Assembly (NCBI GenBank): GCA_037957365.1
Contig: JARHVA010001189.1
Coordinates: forward strand, 2,951,501-3,015,500
Source: Torreya grandis
Lineage: Eukaryota > Streptophyta > Pinopsida > Cupressales > Taxaceae
DNA length: 64,000 nucleotides
Reading direction: 5' to 3'
Below the pieces are notes generated by a model. The model saw nothing but the letters and a program-made list of their open reading frames with translations. It did not search any database and had not been told where the DNA came from. Numbering within the stretch: the first letter of the stretch is position 1; each line of letters opens with the position of its first letter. The position numbers and the translations under genes are program-made. Shown here piece after piece: positions 49,805 to 62,220 of the stretch.

Positions 49805-52800
49805 CTTACCTACCTCTCCCTTATATATAATTAGCTAGTTTCTCTTATATTTACGTGTTTCCTTTTTTTGTTTTGTTTCCCTTATCTTTTTTCCCCTTTC
49901 TATTACTTTTTACTTTGAATAAGTGTCATTAACATAAGTGTCTTATCTAACCGCCAGATGTCCTCACCCTAATCCTCCCAAATATTCAAAATACATTCTC
50001 TGAAAGATGGTTATCCACCCACCTCACCTATCATTAATGTTAGATGCTCCATTTTGTATGACTCCACATAATGATCACCATAAATCTCTTGTGAGTGGAT
50101 CTTCAATTGTATGCATCTCCCTTATCATTTATGGGGCTCCTAATTTCAAAATTTCCATAATGAGCCCACCTAATAACATCAGTGTATAAATACCCTCACC
50201 TCATCTAAGACAAACACTTGATGTATTGAGATCATCAAGAGTGTTAAGTAATTAAAAAGAGAAGAGAGATCTAAGTCTGGAGTGGAAGGAAGAAGTGAGT
50301 AGAGAAATGTTAATCCAATATATCTCACAAGATAGACAATGGTTTTGGAGCAAAATTCTCAATAATGAAGGCTTTTACATATTCATCAAGAAGTGAGAAG
50401 CATCCCACAAGATATATAACCATGGGTCAGGTAGTAGGTGATACCTTCCCCTAAATATGATATGAGTAAATCTTATGCTTCTACTCTCACTCAAGAAAAA
50501 GAAAAGCTATTGAACATCAATAAGGCACCCAAAGGAAACTTTAAGGGACCAAGCATTGGTCACTGACTTCATGGATGATATCTTTGATCCCAAGATGGTC
50601 AAGAATATAAGAATTTTGAGAGAGGGTTCCCATGCCCTAATTCTCAAAAGGGTCCATAATGAGGAGTATGATTCTTTTAGATGTAAGATGTGAGACTACA
50701 TGCTAACATAGTACATGCTACCTTATGTTCATCCATGCCCAAAGATCATTACCCTCTGTGTAGAAAGGTATGATCTTATTACTAGCATAATTGTTGGAAA
50801 TGCCCATATAATTGTAAACATTAGTGTAGATAGCATCAAGGATATTCTATGACTCCCAAGAACACCAAGGTTAATATTTATATCATAAAGAGACTTCAGA
50901 GTGTATGGGACACTCGAGTCAAAGATAAGGTACACTTTCTTAGATTTATCCTCAAGAGAGATATCATGGAGATGCTTCCTATACCCATCCCCTTGGTTAT
51001 CTTCCCCTTGCATTACTTGAAGGATACTTTATCCATGTGTGTCCTTCATCTTAGGGATGGACTCTGATGACAACATTGATGAATTTCAGTTAGGGGCACT
51101 CTTCCTCATGACCACAGTGGAGAAGGGGTAGGTGTTTAGGATGGATTTTTCAAAATCCATCACCACCTCTATGAGGGATAAATTGGATAATTTTTTGAGG
51201 TTGGGTACCTTTCAGTACTCATCCTTCCTCTTTCATTTCATTATGTACCAATATTCCTAGTTCTTATCTTCATACCTCAATCTCAACTCCTCAAACATGG
51301 ATGTTTTCCCCAATGTGGTGACCATAATCACCATATGAATGCATGTCAATATATATCATTTGGGAATAATATGATTTTTTAGAGATCTTTATGGCTCTAG
51401 TTCTCATTTAACTTAGTACAAAGGCCCTTACATTCAAAATGATGCATGAGTAGTGTTCATGGCTCATCAAGAGCAAGGTCTTAATAGATTGGTTTTGGGA
51501 AGCACATTTTACATTCCTTCAAGTGCATGGTTTTTATAGATAACCCTTCTATCTCCTATGTATGCTAATAGATATGAAATCAGCCCTAGAATTAGCTCAC
51601 TAGCTTGATATGGTGTACTTCATCTAGATAGTAGGGAAGAAGAAGAAAGTATTATATGATGTCCCTTTCACAAGAGATGAAATCAAAATGGTAAAGAAGT
51701 AGTAAGGATGCCTAATCACACCCAAGCTAGTAGAATTTAGCCTTGATTTAGTAAATGATAGATGGAACTATGATCTAAATAGATACATATCATCTTTGAA
51801 GACTGCCAATGCTCCCAAGCAATAGACCTAGCCATATCTAGAATAGAGGAATTTTCCCATAGAAGACATCCTCTAAAATCATGTGGATCTATTTTATATC
51901 TCATTGGATGCCCTCAAACCATGGGAGTTCTTCTATGATGTGGTCCATGCGTATGACCTTTCTAAAAAATTATTGAAGGGGATGAAGAAGTAACCCACCC
52001 AGCTAGATTAGAATAAAGAAAAAATATCTTCCTATACAAAATATAGGTATGAAATCACTAAGCTATACTCCAATTATGATGCTGAAGACATAAATGAAAC
52101 CTTTAAAAATATTTGGGATGAGCATCATCTAGATGAGGGATTAATAAAAGTAAAATCCTCCCTTGAGATAGTAATAAGAGGAGGAGAAGAAGAAGAAAAT
52201 GAAGAAAAAGAAGAAGAAAGAGATACCCTTGAGTAAGGAGCAGGGGTTATACCAAAACAAAAGGAAGCTAAAGTCTTAGAGATTTACAAGCCTTCAAATT
52301 AGCTAGCTCCCCTATACCCATATCCCATAGCCTCACAATAGTAACAAAACCCCCTCTAAGAACCTCACAATTGGTTCACTCTAGTACAAGAAACTTGAGG
52401 AACCAAAATCCAACCTTCTACGGATCCCATGTCAAAGAATATTTACTTTATGGATCCCATTATTTATACCTCTACCTACCTCATTGCCTCCATGTCTCCA
52501 TATACCATCTCACCTCAAGTTGCAATAATTTATACAGCCTAGCTAATTACTTACCTAGCCCCATTCTCCTCTTCATCCACTTAGCCCACCACCAAGTTCT
52601 CACTACTTTATTCTACTATCCTAATCTCTTCCTACATGCCTTTATTAACACCTTTACCTTCATCATCTACCTCATCCTACATCATGGTGTAATCACCATT
52701 CACTTCACCCCATGCACTCCCACCTTTGTCTCTTTTTACCCTCACCCTTATTTCACTTGCCTCCATAGGGATATGTTTTAATTATTCAAAATAGAAAGTG

Positions 52801-54307
52801 ACCATTCCATTTATGATAACATAGAGAATCCCCTTCATATGGGAGAACATTCAAGCACTATACCAGTACCATCAACATATGGACTTAGCAAAGAGACCTC
52901 ATAAGGTCTGAATGGAAAAAAAGGGGAAAGAAAGCCAAGACCCCTACATAAACTCACATGCAATCATTTTATGACCCTACGCAACAATATCTCATGATTG
53001 TTCATCTGGACCCTTGAGTAGTTAAGCCTCAAGAGAATATATAACTAAGGGACTATGCCATACAAGTTGTCAGCCTAAATCTTAGCTAGGTCAAACTTAT
53101 TGATAGGGTTAAGATGATGGAATAAACACAAAAATTCTATAACCATAGACTACATTAAGATGACCTAATAGCTAAAAAAGACCAAATTAAAACTCACCAA
53201 GGTGAAGGCTATAGCCGACCACCTCAATGTTGAGGCTAAGGCCAAAAATGTAGAGCTCAATAAAGTGAGGTCTAACCTTTAGAGCTATGTCTCTAATGAG
53301 AAATTCTAGACACAATCTAATATATGAATGACCATTGAGACCAAGATATAGGAAAGAGAGACTAAACTGGTTTAGACCTGCCAAAATCTCTTAGATTCTA
53401 ATTGGACTTTTCAATAATTAAAATAGTAGGCATAGTAGGAGTCTTTAGTCAAGGACCAATAAATTGAGAAACTAAAGAATGAACTTGTTTCCCATTCATA
53501 GGACACAAAAATTCTTCTTATGGTCTAGTAATTATACAAATCTTACTAATAGAGGATCAAGGTCATGAACACAAACCTAAATCTAGCCCTCACCTTCATT
53601 ATGGACTCATAGAATCTAAGCTCACAGGTTAACACATCTATTAATTAGGTCATTGCCTTCATGGATTTTAAGGTCTTAGATTCTCGACTCCTCATCCAAA
53701 ATATTTATAGTGTTTTAGATGAAATGATATAGGTAGAAGGGGTGGTTGATCATAGGCAAGTGGTGACAAAAGTCAATGAGTTTTTAGGCTACAATAAGGT
53801 AACCAAAAAGTACAAGGAATTCCTTAATGCCTTAGAGTAGGTGGTCCAAGATAGGTAGGGGTATATTGAGCAACTAGTCCAATTGGGACTCCTCTCCCAT
53901 TTCTTGGTAGATAACAACATACTTCTTGAAGACTAGAATAAAGCACTACAAGAACAAAAGTAGAATAACTAGACCATTTTTATGACTCTCGATTAGTCAC
54001 CTAGTGTCTCTAAAGTTGAGAAGATATTTCATCCATTCACCCATCTTAAATTTCAAACACTAGAATTTATTCAAGGCTTGGAAAAAATCTCCTTCAAAGA
54101 GATTATTAATCTAGATAGAAGTTTTAAGGCTCTCAAGAAGAAGACCCAACCCAAGGAAGAAGAAGGGGTGCCTTTATAGGTGGCTCTTCAAAAATTGTAG
54201 GTTCTCGAGCCTTCCTCCTATTTTGAAATTTTGCCTTGATTAGTCTACACACCAGAGTTTTTGGTTCTCTTATCTATAGGTGGATGCCCTTATGAGTTGC
54301 CAAGAAC
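49805..54307 (+). pseudogene. element A: accessory region between integrase and 3' LTR
   Basis: About 4.5 kb separates integrase from the 3' LTR; B has none of this. Protein traces on the + strand: 50510-51900 (for example VTDFMDDIFDPKMVKN, FRCKM, a CVERYDLITSIIVGNAHIIV stretch), which reads like the accessory ORF of large plant Ty3/gypsy elements but is unassigned; a GAA-rich acidic stretch near 52165-52230; a Pro/Ser/Thr-rich stretch (52360-52780); and a long charged segment at 53150-54200 with coiled-coil character (VKAIADHLNVEAKAKNVELN, EKLKNELVSHS). All are broken by stops. Function unknown. Confidence 0.55.
52165..52230. repeat. GAA-rich purine stretch
   Basis: Imperfect gaagaagaa/gaaaaag repeats encode Glu/Lys runs in the accessory region of A. 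It looks like a microsatellite grown inside an acidic coding segment. Confidence 0.75.
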
Positions 54308-55912
54308 TATGGATTGAAATCCATGTTTTTTATTCTAGAATAGTTCATCATTGGCTTCATACTTGCCTGTTATAGTTAGAAATTACTTGGAACCTTCTAA
54401 TAGTTCTCCTTTTGGACTTTTCCTTTCTTAGGGACCCTTTTTGAAATTTTACCTAAGTATTAGCCTCTATCTACTTCTTCCACATGGTAGCCTAATGCTC
54501 ATCTAGTTCAAAGAGGCTCTCATTTCCCTCTAGTGGATTTCCATCTTGACATGTGGCATCCCCATACTCTTTAAAGCCATTTACTTTTGGGTCAAACCTC
54601 TAAGTAGTGATATTGGCTAGTTAATAAATAAATGAGGCCTATTAATTCATTTAGTTGGTAGACATAGTCTTAACACATGGTGCCCTTATGCTCAATTTTC
54701 CAAAGAAATTCCCAAATTCCCTATGAGGATCATCTAATTTACATAGGTGACCCCACACTCAACTTTGACAAAGAAGTGGCCATCTTCCCTAAAGAAGCAC
54801 CAGCTCGACATATGTCACCCCCACATTCACTTAGGAGCAGTTTTAGTCTATTAAAATTCAAATTAGTGTTAATGGCCAGAGAATATTAAAGTGTATCCAC
54901 CAATTAGTTATAATAAGAAAGAGTTGATCCTTTCCATGTGGAACCATTACACTCTTCAAAGTCAAAGGTTCTCTTATCAGAGCTTAGAGTAACACCATTA
55001 GATGAGATTGTGGGTCCTTCCTTAACAAAGCTTTTGAAACACTTTAAGCCTAGCTTGAAGTGTAATTTGTTGATTTATAAGGGACCAAGGTTGAGGGAAT
55101 ATGGCATAGTAAGGACAAATACAAAGATGTACATGTGGCATCACTACACCACTCTTAAGCATTGTGACCTTAGCAATACATAGTGGTCACACAATATTCA
55201 AGATCTAGAGGCTAATTACAATCATGAGCCTAAATTCCTCTTTTAGCTGTAATGGAATCATCATGGGTGCAAGTTCTAGGTTTTCTAGGTGTCATTCTCA
55301 TGAGAAGCCATCTCACCTATATATTCTAGGATATTTCCTTTTATAAGGGGTTGATTATCATTTTACTTGTATTAGCTAATTTTGTATACTGCCATTTGTA
55401 ATAGAATAGAAGAAATACCAATTAGCATTTTCTCATTCCTTGACCTTAATAAGTGTTATTCACAGGCATGATTGAATGCTTTATATGTGACCTTGAGGCC
55501 TTATGTATTTTTTTCTCAATATAAAAATGAAGAGGATGTGGTATTTTGTGTCAATTTGAGTCAGAAATTATCTCTATTTGTTATCTCTTTTCTTTTGCTT
55601 CTATAGTATTGATCTTTGATTTCAGTATAGATCTTAATACATGTTTTATGCTCCTTTATGGTCTGGAGTGTTTAAGGGTTTGATATATTTTATGCAATTA
55701 TAGTCTAAGTGATTTAAATCTCTCAGCACATTGCCTTAGTTTTATTTTTAGTTTTATTTGCATTTCTCTCTCCACTTTTCACTCCCAACTTTGAATAAAG
55801 AGATGACTTCTAAAATCTTAGAGGTTGCTTTATAGATGACATTTGGTTATACACATGTAAAGCTTCTCATAGGAGGCTATTTAACCTAAAGTGAGAGTTT
55901 TAGGCATCAACA
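54308..55912 (+). mobile_element. element A: 3' LTR, 1605 bp
   Basis: It pairs with 32550-34160. Shared landmarks: tttttgaaattttacctaagta, a tctacttctt.cacatgg block, gtgtcattctcatgagaagcc, the TATA box ctatatatt at 55317-55325, and the end taggcatcaaca at 55901-55912. It is followed directly by the aaccc target duplication. Confidence 0.85.
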
Positions 55913-55917
55913 AACCC
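55913..55917. repeat. target site duplication of element A (right), AACCC
   Basis: It matches 32545-32549, and the element C gag frame continues through it. Confidence 0.85.
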
Positions 55918-56790
55918 TATTAATGTGATTGATCCTATGATTAATGAACTAATAAAGTAATCTCAAATAACCTTCTCAGGTGAAAAATTAGGTGATTCAG
56001 CTAATGCATGGTTGGTTCACATGTAGATTTACTTTAATATACATAATATGTCCTCCAATGTGAAAGAAAGAGTGGTTACTTATCATTTATTAGGAGCTAC
56101 AACTATTTGGTGGAACCATCTCTATGCTCTAGAGGGTTACCAACCAATGACTCTTGGCCTAATTTTAAGAGGTATCTCAAGAAGAAGTATTTTAACTCTA
56201 ACTTTAAGGAGTAGAAAATAATTGATTTCAGATGTTAAAGCAAGATAATATGACTATAATTGAGTATGAAAATAAGTTTTTGAATTTTTTACATCATGTT
56301 AATTATATACTTGATGAAGAAACTAAATTAACCAAGTTCAAGTTGGGGTTGAAGGAGATATTGATGCATGACATCAATATGACCAATCCAAAAACTATGA
56401 CTACTAATATTATATCTACTCATAAGGCAAAAGAGGAAGAGAAATCTCATCAAAAAGTGAGGAAAGATTTTAAATAGAATAGGCAGAAATATAAGAACAA
56501 GAATTTATCCCCTTCACCAAAGAATTTTAGTAAATTTGATCAAAACTATAGATTTACTAGGAGTACTAATGGTTTCAATAAATTTCAAGGGAAAAATGAA
56601 AACTTCAAAAATATGAATTCTTATAAGTCTATAAATTTTAAGATAAATCATACCCAAGGTAGTCAAAATATACTTGCCATTGGGGCAAATACCATTCCTA
56701 TGTCTCTTTAAAGAACTTTAGTATGTTAGGAATGTGGTGAGAATCACTATTGCAAGGATTGTCCCAAGATGAAATCAAGTTAATCAGCTA
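55918..56790 (+). pseudogene. element C: gag core and zinc knuckle
   Basis: The frame resumes as INVIDPMINELIKQ-like sequence after the AACCC duplication. The gag core includes FSGEKLGDSANAWLVHM, YFNIHNMSSNVKERVV and TIWWNHLY. After a frameshift an 81-codon open stretch (56232-56477) continues it, with IIEYENKFLNFLHHV and a charged tail. The zinc knuckle lies at 56724-56762, CxxC...H...C, with a TAG in place of the residue after the first Cys. The profile fits chromovirus-type Gag of plant Ty3/gypsy elements. Confidence 0.78.
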
Positions 56791-56825
56791 ACCATAGGGT
56801 GTATGAAACTATGGATAAATAAACA

Positions 56826-57130
56826 TAGATTTTCATGTAACCTCTATTGAATTTAGAGGTATATTAAATGATATTTTAATTTCAATTTTGTTTGACTCAA
56901 GATCAACTAATAGGTTTGTTAATCCAAAAATAATTAGTAATTGTAAACTAAATCTTGTGATAATGAAGGATACTTGGGATGTTGAGTTCAACTTAGGCAA
57001 TAAAGTGTCATTTGTAAATTTTTTGAATAGATAAGCTTAGACTTAGGCAATTTTCAAACCCAAGTTAGCTTATTTCTGGTCTTTTTAGTTCTTTTGACAT
57101 TATTCTGAGTATGGATTTGTTGAAACAAAA
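56826..57130 (+). pseudogene. element C: aspartic protease
   Basis: The active-site loop reads ILFDSRSTNRFVNPKI, with the normal DSGST changed to DSRST. It is preceded by HVTSIEFRGILN and followed by a domain ending near SFDIILSMDLLKQK in a neighbouring frame. The protease would cut the polyprotein. The Gly to Arg change and later stops make it inactive. Confidence 0.7.
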
Positions 57131-57349
57131 ATAAATCCAATATAGGTTGTTATAATAAAGTGATTAAATAATGTGATGACATGGTAAAATTATTAATAAT
57201 TCATGGTTTTATAAAACATAAGGTATGAAAGATGATATCAACTATATAGTTAAATAAATCAATGCATAAAGCCTATAAATAATATGTTATAGAGATGCAT
57301 GAAAAAAACCTGAAATGCAACTATAATAATAAAAAGGAAATATGAAACT

Positions 57350-57440
57350 ATCTTTTCTAAGATATACTTGAGATCAGGATATCACCAACTGAGAATCAAG
57401 GATGAAGAAATTCATAAGACTACCTTCAAAATTGGGATAT
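57350..57440 (+). pseudogene. element C: RT fragment
   Basis: A short clear match to the core of Ty3/gypsy reverse transcriptase: FSKIYLRSGYHQLRIKDEEI, then HKTTFKI. The usual SKIDLRSGYHQIR has its Asp replaced by Tyr. Motifs before and after it (the finger region and YxDD) were not found, so C is truncated or deleted on both sides of this fragment. Confidence 0.75.
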
Positions 57441-57449
57441 TCTTTTCAT

Positions 57450-59270
57450 TACCACATTGGATATTCATGAAAAATGAGTTACTGATTTAAAATTAGTTTA
57501 GTTATAATCATTTAATGTGGTTATTACATTTATTTATCTTATATATCACAAATATTATTGATGGTCTATTACGACTATAGGTGTTAGATATGAGCTATGT
57601 TAGATGTGACTCCGAGCAGTTGATTAAGGCCAAGAAAGTGAATGAAAACAAATAATGAACTTAAAATTTCAATACTGAGCTTTGATTTTTATAAAGGATT
57701 TAAGTCATTTTTATATGCATATTTTAAAGTGATTAAAGTTATCATTTTTGGGTTTGATTTCCTTATTTAATTGGACATTAATTGGTTTTGACTTCTTACT
57801 CTATTATTACTTAAGTAGTTAATTTCAACTCTTAGATCTAGTCAACACTTGTTGGCATTGCTAATATGTGTTTAGTCTATTCTTGATCTTTTTGTTTCTC
57901 TTATAGATTAATTGACTTGTCATATTGTGATATTTCATTGGTATTCATATTTTATTTTACTCACAATTGAAATCTTGTTTTGTGTTTAGACTCTTTAGTG
58001 ATATGGATGACTGGTCATGGTCCTATTTTGTTTTGATGAATAACATTAGCCATTGTTATGATTCAAAGGCATTAAAAACATTTTAATTTGTCTTCATATT
58101 ATGGTTTAATTCTTTAAGGTCATCCTTCTTTGGGACTCTTTTTTAACTCAAAGGTTATTATGACCAAGTCTTGGCTTAACTTTGCTAAGGCAATGTAATT
58201 TGGAGGACACGACCCACCATGGGCATATAATAAGTTAAAGTGTTAGGTTTTATTTGTGACTTTAGCCTATGATTTTGGCCCTCTATTTAATTCAAAAAAT
58301 TTCAAGACTCTTCCCAACCCTATTAGGGTTCTTGCATGTCCATTTTTTCTTGTCATTTGGAAGCCTTGTGCTTGGGGAAAGTCTACCAAAATTTTGGCAT
58401 GACAAACAAGGGAAATAAAAATTCAATAAATTGTATGAGTTTTATCAGAGCTTGAACTATAGTTAGTCATTTGTCTATTGGACACATGGGATTTTGTGTG
58501 GTTTTTTTGGTGGTTCAAGTTGTCTTTAAGGGTTGATTTTTATTTTGCATTTGTGTGGGTAAATGAGGGTGGAGGATGTACATTCTTTGTGAAGGCAAGG
58601 AATCACTCTTCTATGCCATAATTTTATATTATTTTGACTAGAACTCGAGTAATTAATGCATTTAAAATTATGATTTGTATTTGTGACTTGGATTTGTTGG
58701 TTTCAATTGGGTTTTTAGTATGAAAATAAAACATAATTATTTTATTATTTGTTGGTATGTATATAAGCTAGTTTAATAGATTAAAATGTTGAGTAAATCA
58801 TGTAGGGTTTTGTGTTTTAGTTTTGGGTTCTATGTTCATTTTCAATAATAATAAAATGGAATCCATTAGGGCTTGACCATGGTAGATGGTTAATTATTTA
58901 TATGTGTATGCATTTTTAAGTCCGTTTTATTATTATGCAGCTATGTGTTTATTTTGGTTATACCATTTTAAGGCCACATATGTACATATAGTTTAAAGGG
59001 TTTTAAACTTAGTAAAATATTATTTTAAATATTTGAAAAATTATATTTAAACACTCAAGTTTTTACTAGGGTTATTCTATTTTTTTAGAATACCAATTGT
59101 GTATGATTTAAATGTGACCATGAATGGAAACCATAATGTTTTTGAGTTTTCATTACTAGTTAGAAATGTTATTAGGGTTTAAGTAAGATAATATTTTATT
59201 ATTATTTTATTTTTCTGGATTAAAATGTTTTACTTTTAGGTTATAATTTTTATAATTGAGGGTTTTGACT
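57450..59270. other. unassigned DNA between element C and repeat R copy 2
   Basis: No domain was recognised. It may be the rest of an element to which repeat R belongs, or another insertion into C. Confidence 0.4.
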
Positions 59271-59279
59271 TATTTAGTT

Positions 59280-61183
59280 AATTCTATTTTGATCATTAAT
59301 TAGATTTCTAGTCATGATGGGTTGACTGAGAGTTGAGAAGATTTGATAGTTTGACTTATTTTATCATCATGTTTTGATTTTTATTGTTTATATCATGATG
59401 GTGGTTAAATTCAAATGATTATTTACTCATGATTAATAAATACTATTATTTTTATCAAATTTGACCTATAGCTTTACATTATGTAATATGGATTTCTTGG
59501 GTTATGTTTTGAGGTATTTATTAGACTGATACAAGTTGATAATCTTTTTGATGAATGTTTTATGTTATTGTTTGAGTGTATTGTTTAATTCATTTAATTG
59601 ATAAATTTAAGTTTATTATTTGTATTTGAGGTTACAAGCAATAATACAATTGTATTTATTTTGGGTGTTGTACCCTACTAATGGGTTGGGGTTTTCAAGT
59701 ACAATGCCATGGATTGTACTCTTAATAATAAGTCTTATAAGTATCCAATAATATCTTTGGTAGTGAGAATAAATACAAAGGTGTTAATTTTGTTAGCCAT
59801 GAATGTAAATAGTCTTGTTTGAATGTTTTCATCATTTGGATTTTTAAGTCAAGCTTAATAATCACTATACCTTCCTCACTTCTCTCATCTAGCCAGAATC
59901 ACATCTAACTGATAGATGGGGTGGTCTAGGGGCACTTATAGTTGGGATCATTGGGATTGGAGAGATAGGTGTTTGCATTATTAGTTTTCATATGGGAGAT
60001 TATTTATTCTAATTCTTGTAGATTAATTATTTTGACAATTGATTGTAAAATGAATTGATGTATAATTTACTTCATTGATTATATCTAAGATGTGTTATGA
60101 TATGAAATGTAAAGGTATGAATAGATAAATTAAGTTTTTTAGTATTTAAAAAAATGAGGTTGATCTTTTAGATAATTCATTTTTATATCCATTTTCATAT
60201 GTAGCTGGATAAGTGGAATGTTATATTCATTAGATCATTGAAATACTAGTAAAATGATGCCCACTATTATAATATATAAATTTTTGTTCATAATTTGTTT
60301 GTTAAATCTTATATGCATTTAGGATTTTTTTTAAATCATAGTTTCATTTAAACCTTACATTCTTATACCTAAATGGATTATGTTGATGCAACTTGAATAA
60401 TGAAAAACAATTTAAACATAAATATTGTAATATGTATATGTATGCTTAAAAGTTATTAAGTGTTATGCTTAAATTAGAAGGATAATATTTTTATTTACAT
60501 GAATGAAAAAATTCATTTATTTATTTTATGTTATGAATATTTGGTTATAAATTTTGATAAATTTTTTATGACTATTCAATACTATCAATATTTTAATATC
60601 ATGGAGATCGTACTGAGTTACTAAGATATTGAAATAGATAACTATTTTTTTTTCCAGTTAAGTTGTTAACGTTCATTTGAGATACAATATAAATATATAT
60701 AGTTTCATATATGCCCTTAAGTAGAATAATTATACTACTCAATCAAGACCAATTATGGTAATTATTATTGTATATCATTGTGTTGTGACATGTTAACTTT
60801 AAGTCTATATAAAGACATTAAAATTACCTTAAACTCTCCAAATCACCATCGTGAAGTTAGACTAATTGATAATATTATTTTAATTACTTTCAAAGAAGAC
60901 ATTTAAGTCCAATACACTCTTAATAATTATTAAGAATGTAATCTTTTTCAGTTATGGGATGAAGTCTTAATTGGACTAAAATAAATATAAGATTTATATT
61001 AAGATATGAAGGTATATAAATTATAATAGATTCTTTGTTAAGGATTAACTTTAAAATAAATCTAAAAGTGATCAAGGTTAAATATCTTTTAAGGATCATT
61101 AGAAGGAAACCATTTCAAATAGAAACTATTATATCACTAATTAAGTGATATGACTATTTTAGATAGTCTTGTATATTAACATG
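59280..61183 (+). repeat. repeat R, copy 2 (LTR-like, 1.9 kb)
   Basis: It is collinear with 23751-25653, has nearly equal length, and keeps the TATA box tctatataaagac at about 60806. After its end copy 2 has a short A-rich sequence and a TA array where copy 1 has the AC array. Similarity seems to resume briefly beyond (aatttggtaaataa against aatttgataaataa). Confidence 0.75.
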
Positions 61184-61215
61184 GAACTTAAGATATAAAT
61201 AAATGATAATAAAAT

Positions 61216-61217
<2 letters not shown>

Positions 61218-61261
<44 letters not shown>
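61218..61261. repeat. (TA)n microsatellite
   Basis: About 22 TA units at the right edge of repeat R copy 2. Confidence 0.95.
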
Positions 61262-61263
<2 letters not shown>

Positions 61264-61505
61264 AAGATAATTTGGTAAATAATGTATCTTGGAAATCTAT
61301 AAAAGTAAATAAGCTAAGAAATTAGATGAAATATTATTCTAAACTAACTTAACCTATGATAGAGATACAAATGAAAGAACTTTAAAATGTGGTTGCTCAC
61401 TCTTCCAACATAAGGGCAAACTGAGAAACGTCTTGGTATGTAAATTCTTATAATCTTAGCATAATAAACCCATAATGAAGAAGTTTGACTAAATTGGAGG
61501 AATAT

Positions 61506-61843
61506 TGCTGCGCCCCTAACCTATCACATGTATGAGGATAGTATTAGCTGACTTGTGGCTTACTTATCCCTCTTTGACATTATATTGTGGCTGAATTGTG
61601 GCTGAATTGTGGCTTTCTTTAGATTAGTAGTTTGGCTTATGGAGTAATCATGGCCTAGTTAGACTATATATAGGAGGTAGTGGGTAATCATTTATCATCA
61701 TATTGTGAATTCTGCTCTTATTGAAGCTTGTGGAGGTTGCCCCCTCCAAGTGGCTTATCTTTTATCATATATTTGGATATATTTCAGTCATATTTGGATA
61801 TAATTCTACTGTTATACGTAATTCTTGAAGTAATTTCATTACA
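61506..61843 (+). mobile_element. element G: 5' LTR, about 338 bp
   Basis: It starts TGCTGCGCCCC and ends ATTTCATTACA, two bases before the primer-binding site. It holds a TATA box (ctatatatagg, 61664-61674) and two and a half copies of attgtggctga (about 61588-61618). The 3' LTR is beyond the window, so the left boundary is set by the TG and the sequence change, not by comparison. Confidence 0.75.
61664..61674 (+). promoter_or_regulatory. TATA box of element G
   Basis: ctatatatagg lies about 180 bases before the LTR end, as expected for an LTR promoter with R and U5 downstream. Confidence 0.6.
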
Positions 61844-61845
61844 AG

Positions 61846-61857
61846 TGGTATCAGAGC
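61846..61857 (+). other. element G primer-binding site (tRNA-iMet)
   Basis: TGGTATCAGAGC is an exact match to the plant initiator tRNA-Met primer-binding site, two bases after the LTR end. It fixes the + orientation and is the same primer used by the TRIM at 9900-10179. Confidence 0.95.
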
Positions 61858-62220
61858 TGCGATTTGGGCAATCTTGTGGGTGAAACACTAATTTTGTGAT
61901 ATATAAAAAACGGTTGCGAATTTATCTGAATTTTTTTTATTGAAGGTGAGAAATCACCACATTAATCTTCCATTAAAATTTCAGATCATTTTGATCTGTT
62001 TTTCAAAAGTTATCGCTATTTTATGTTTTTTCATAAAATTGCTCTATTGTGCGCAATTCAAAGAATTTTTCTAAGTTGTTTACATTTTTGGAAAGATTCA
62101 AAAAATTTAGATACAGTTAGTTCTTTGTATATTTTGAATTGAGGCTGACATAATTCCAAAATCGCTTGGTCAAAGTTGGGTCAAAAGTGTCAATAAGGGT
62201 CGACATCGTAAAACCCTTTT

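Noticed and set aside
52371..52781. 136-codon + strand frame, Leu/His/Pro-rich
   Set aside because: Composition follows a C/T-rich segment; another frame reads as a Pro/Ser/Thr-rich part of the accessory region of A. Not a separate gene.
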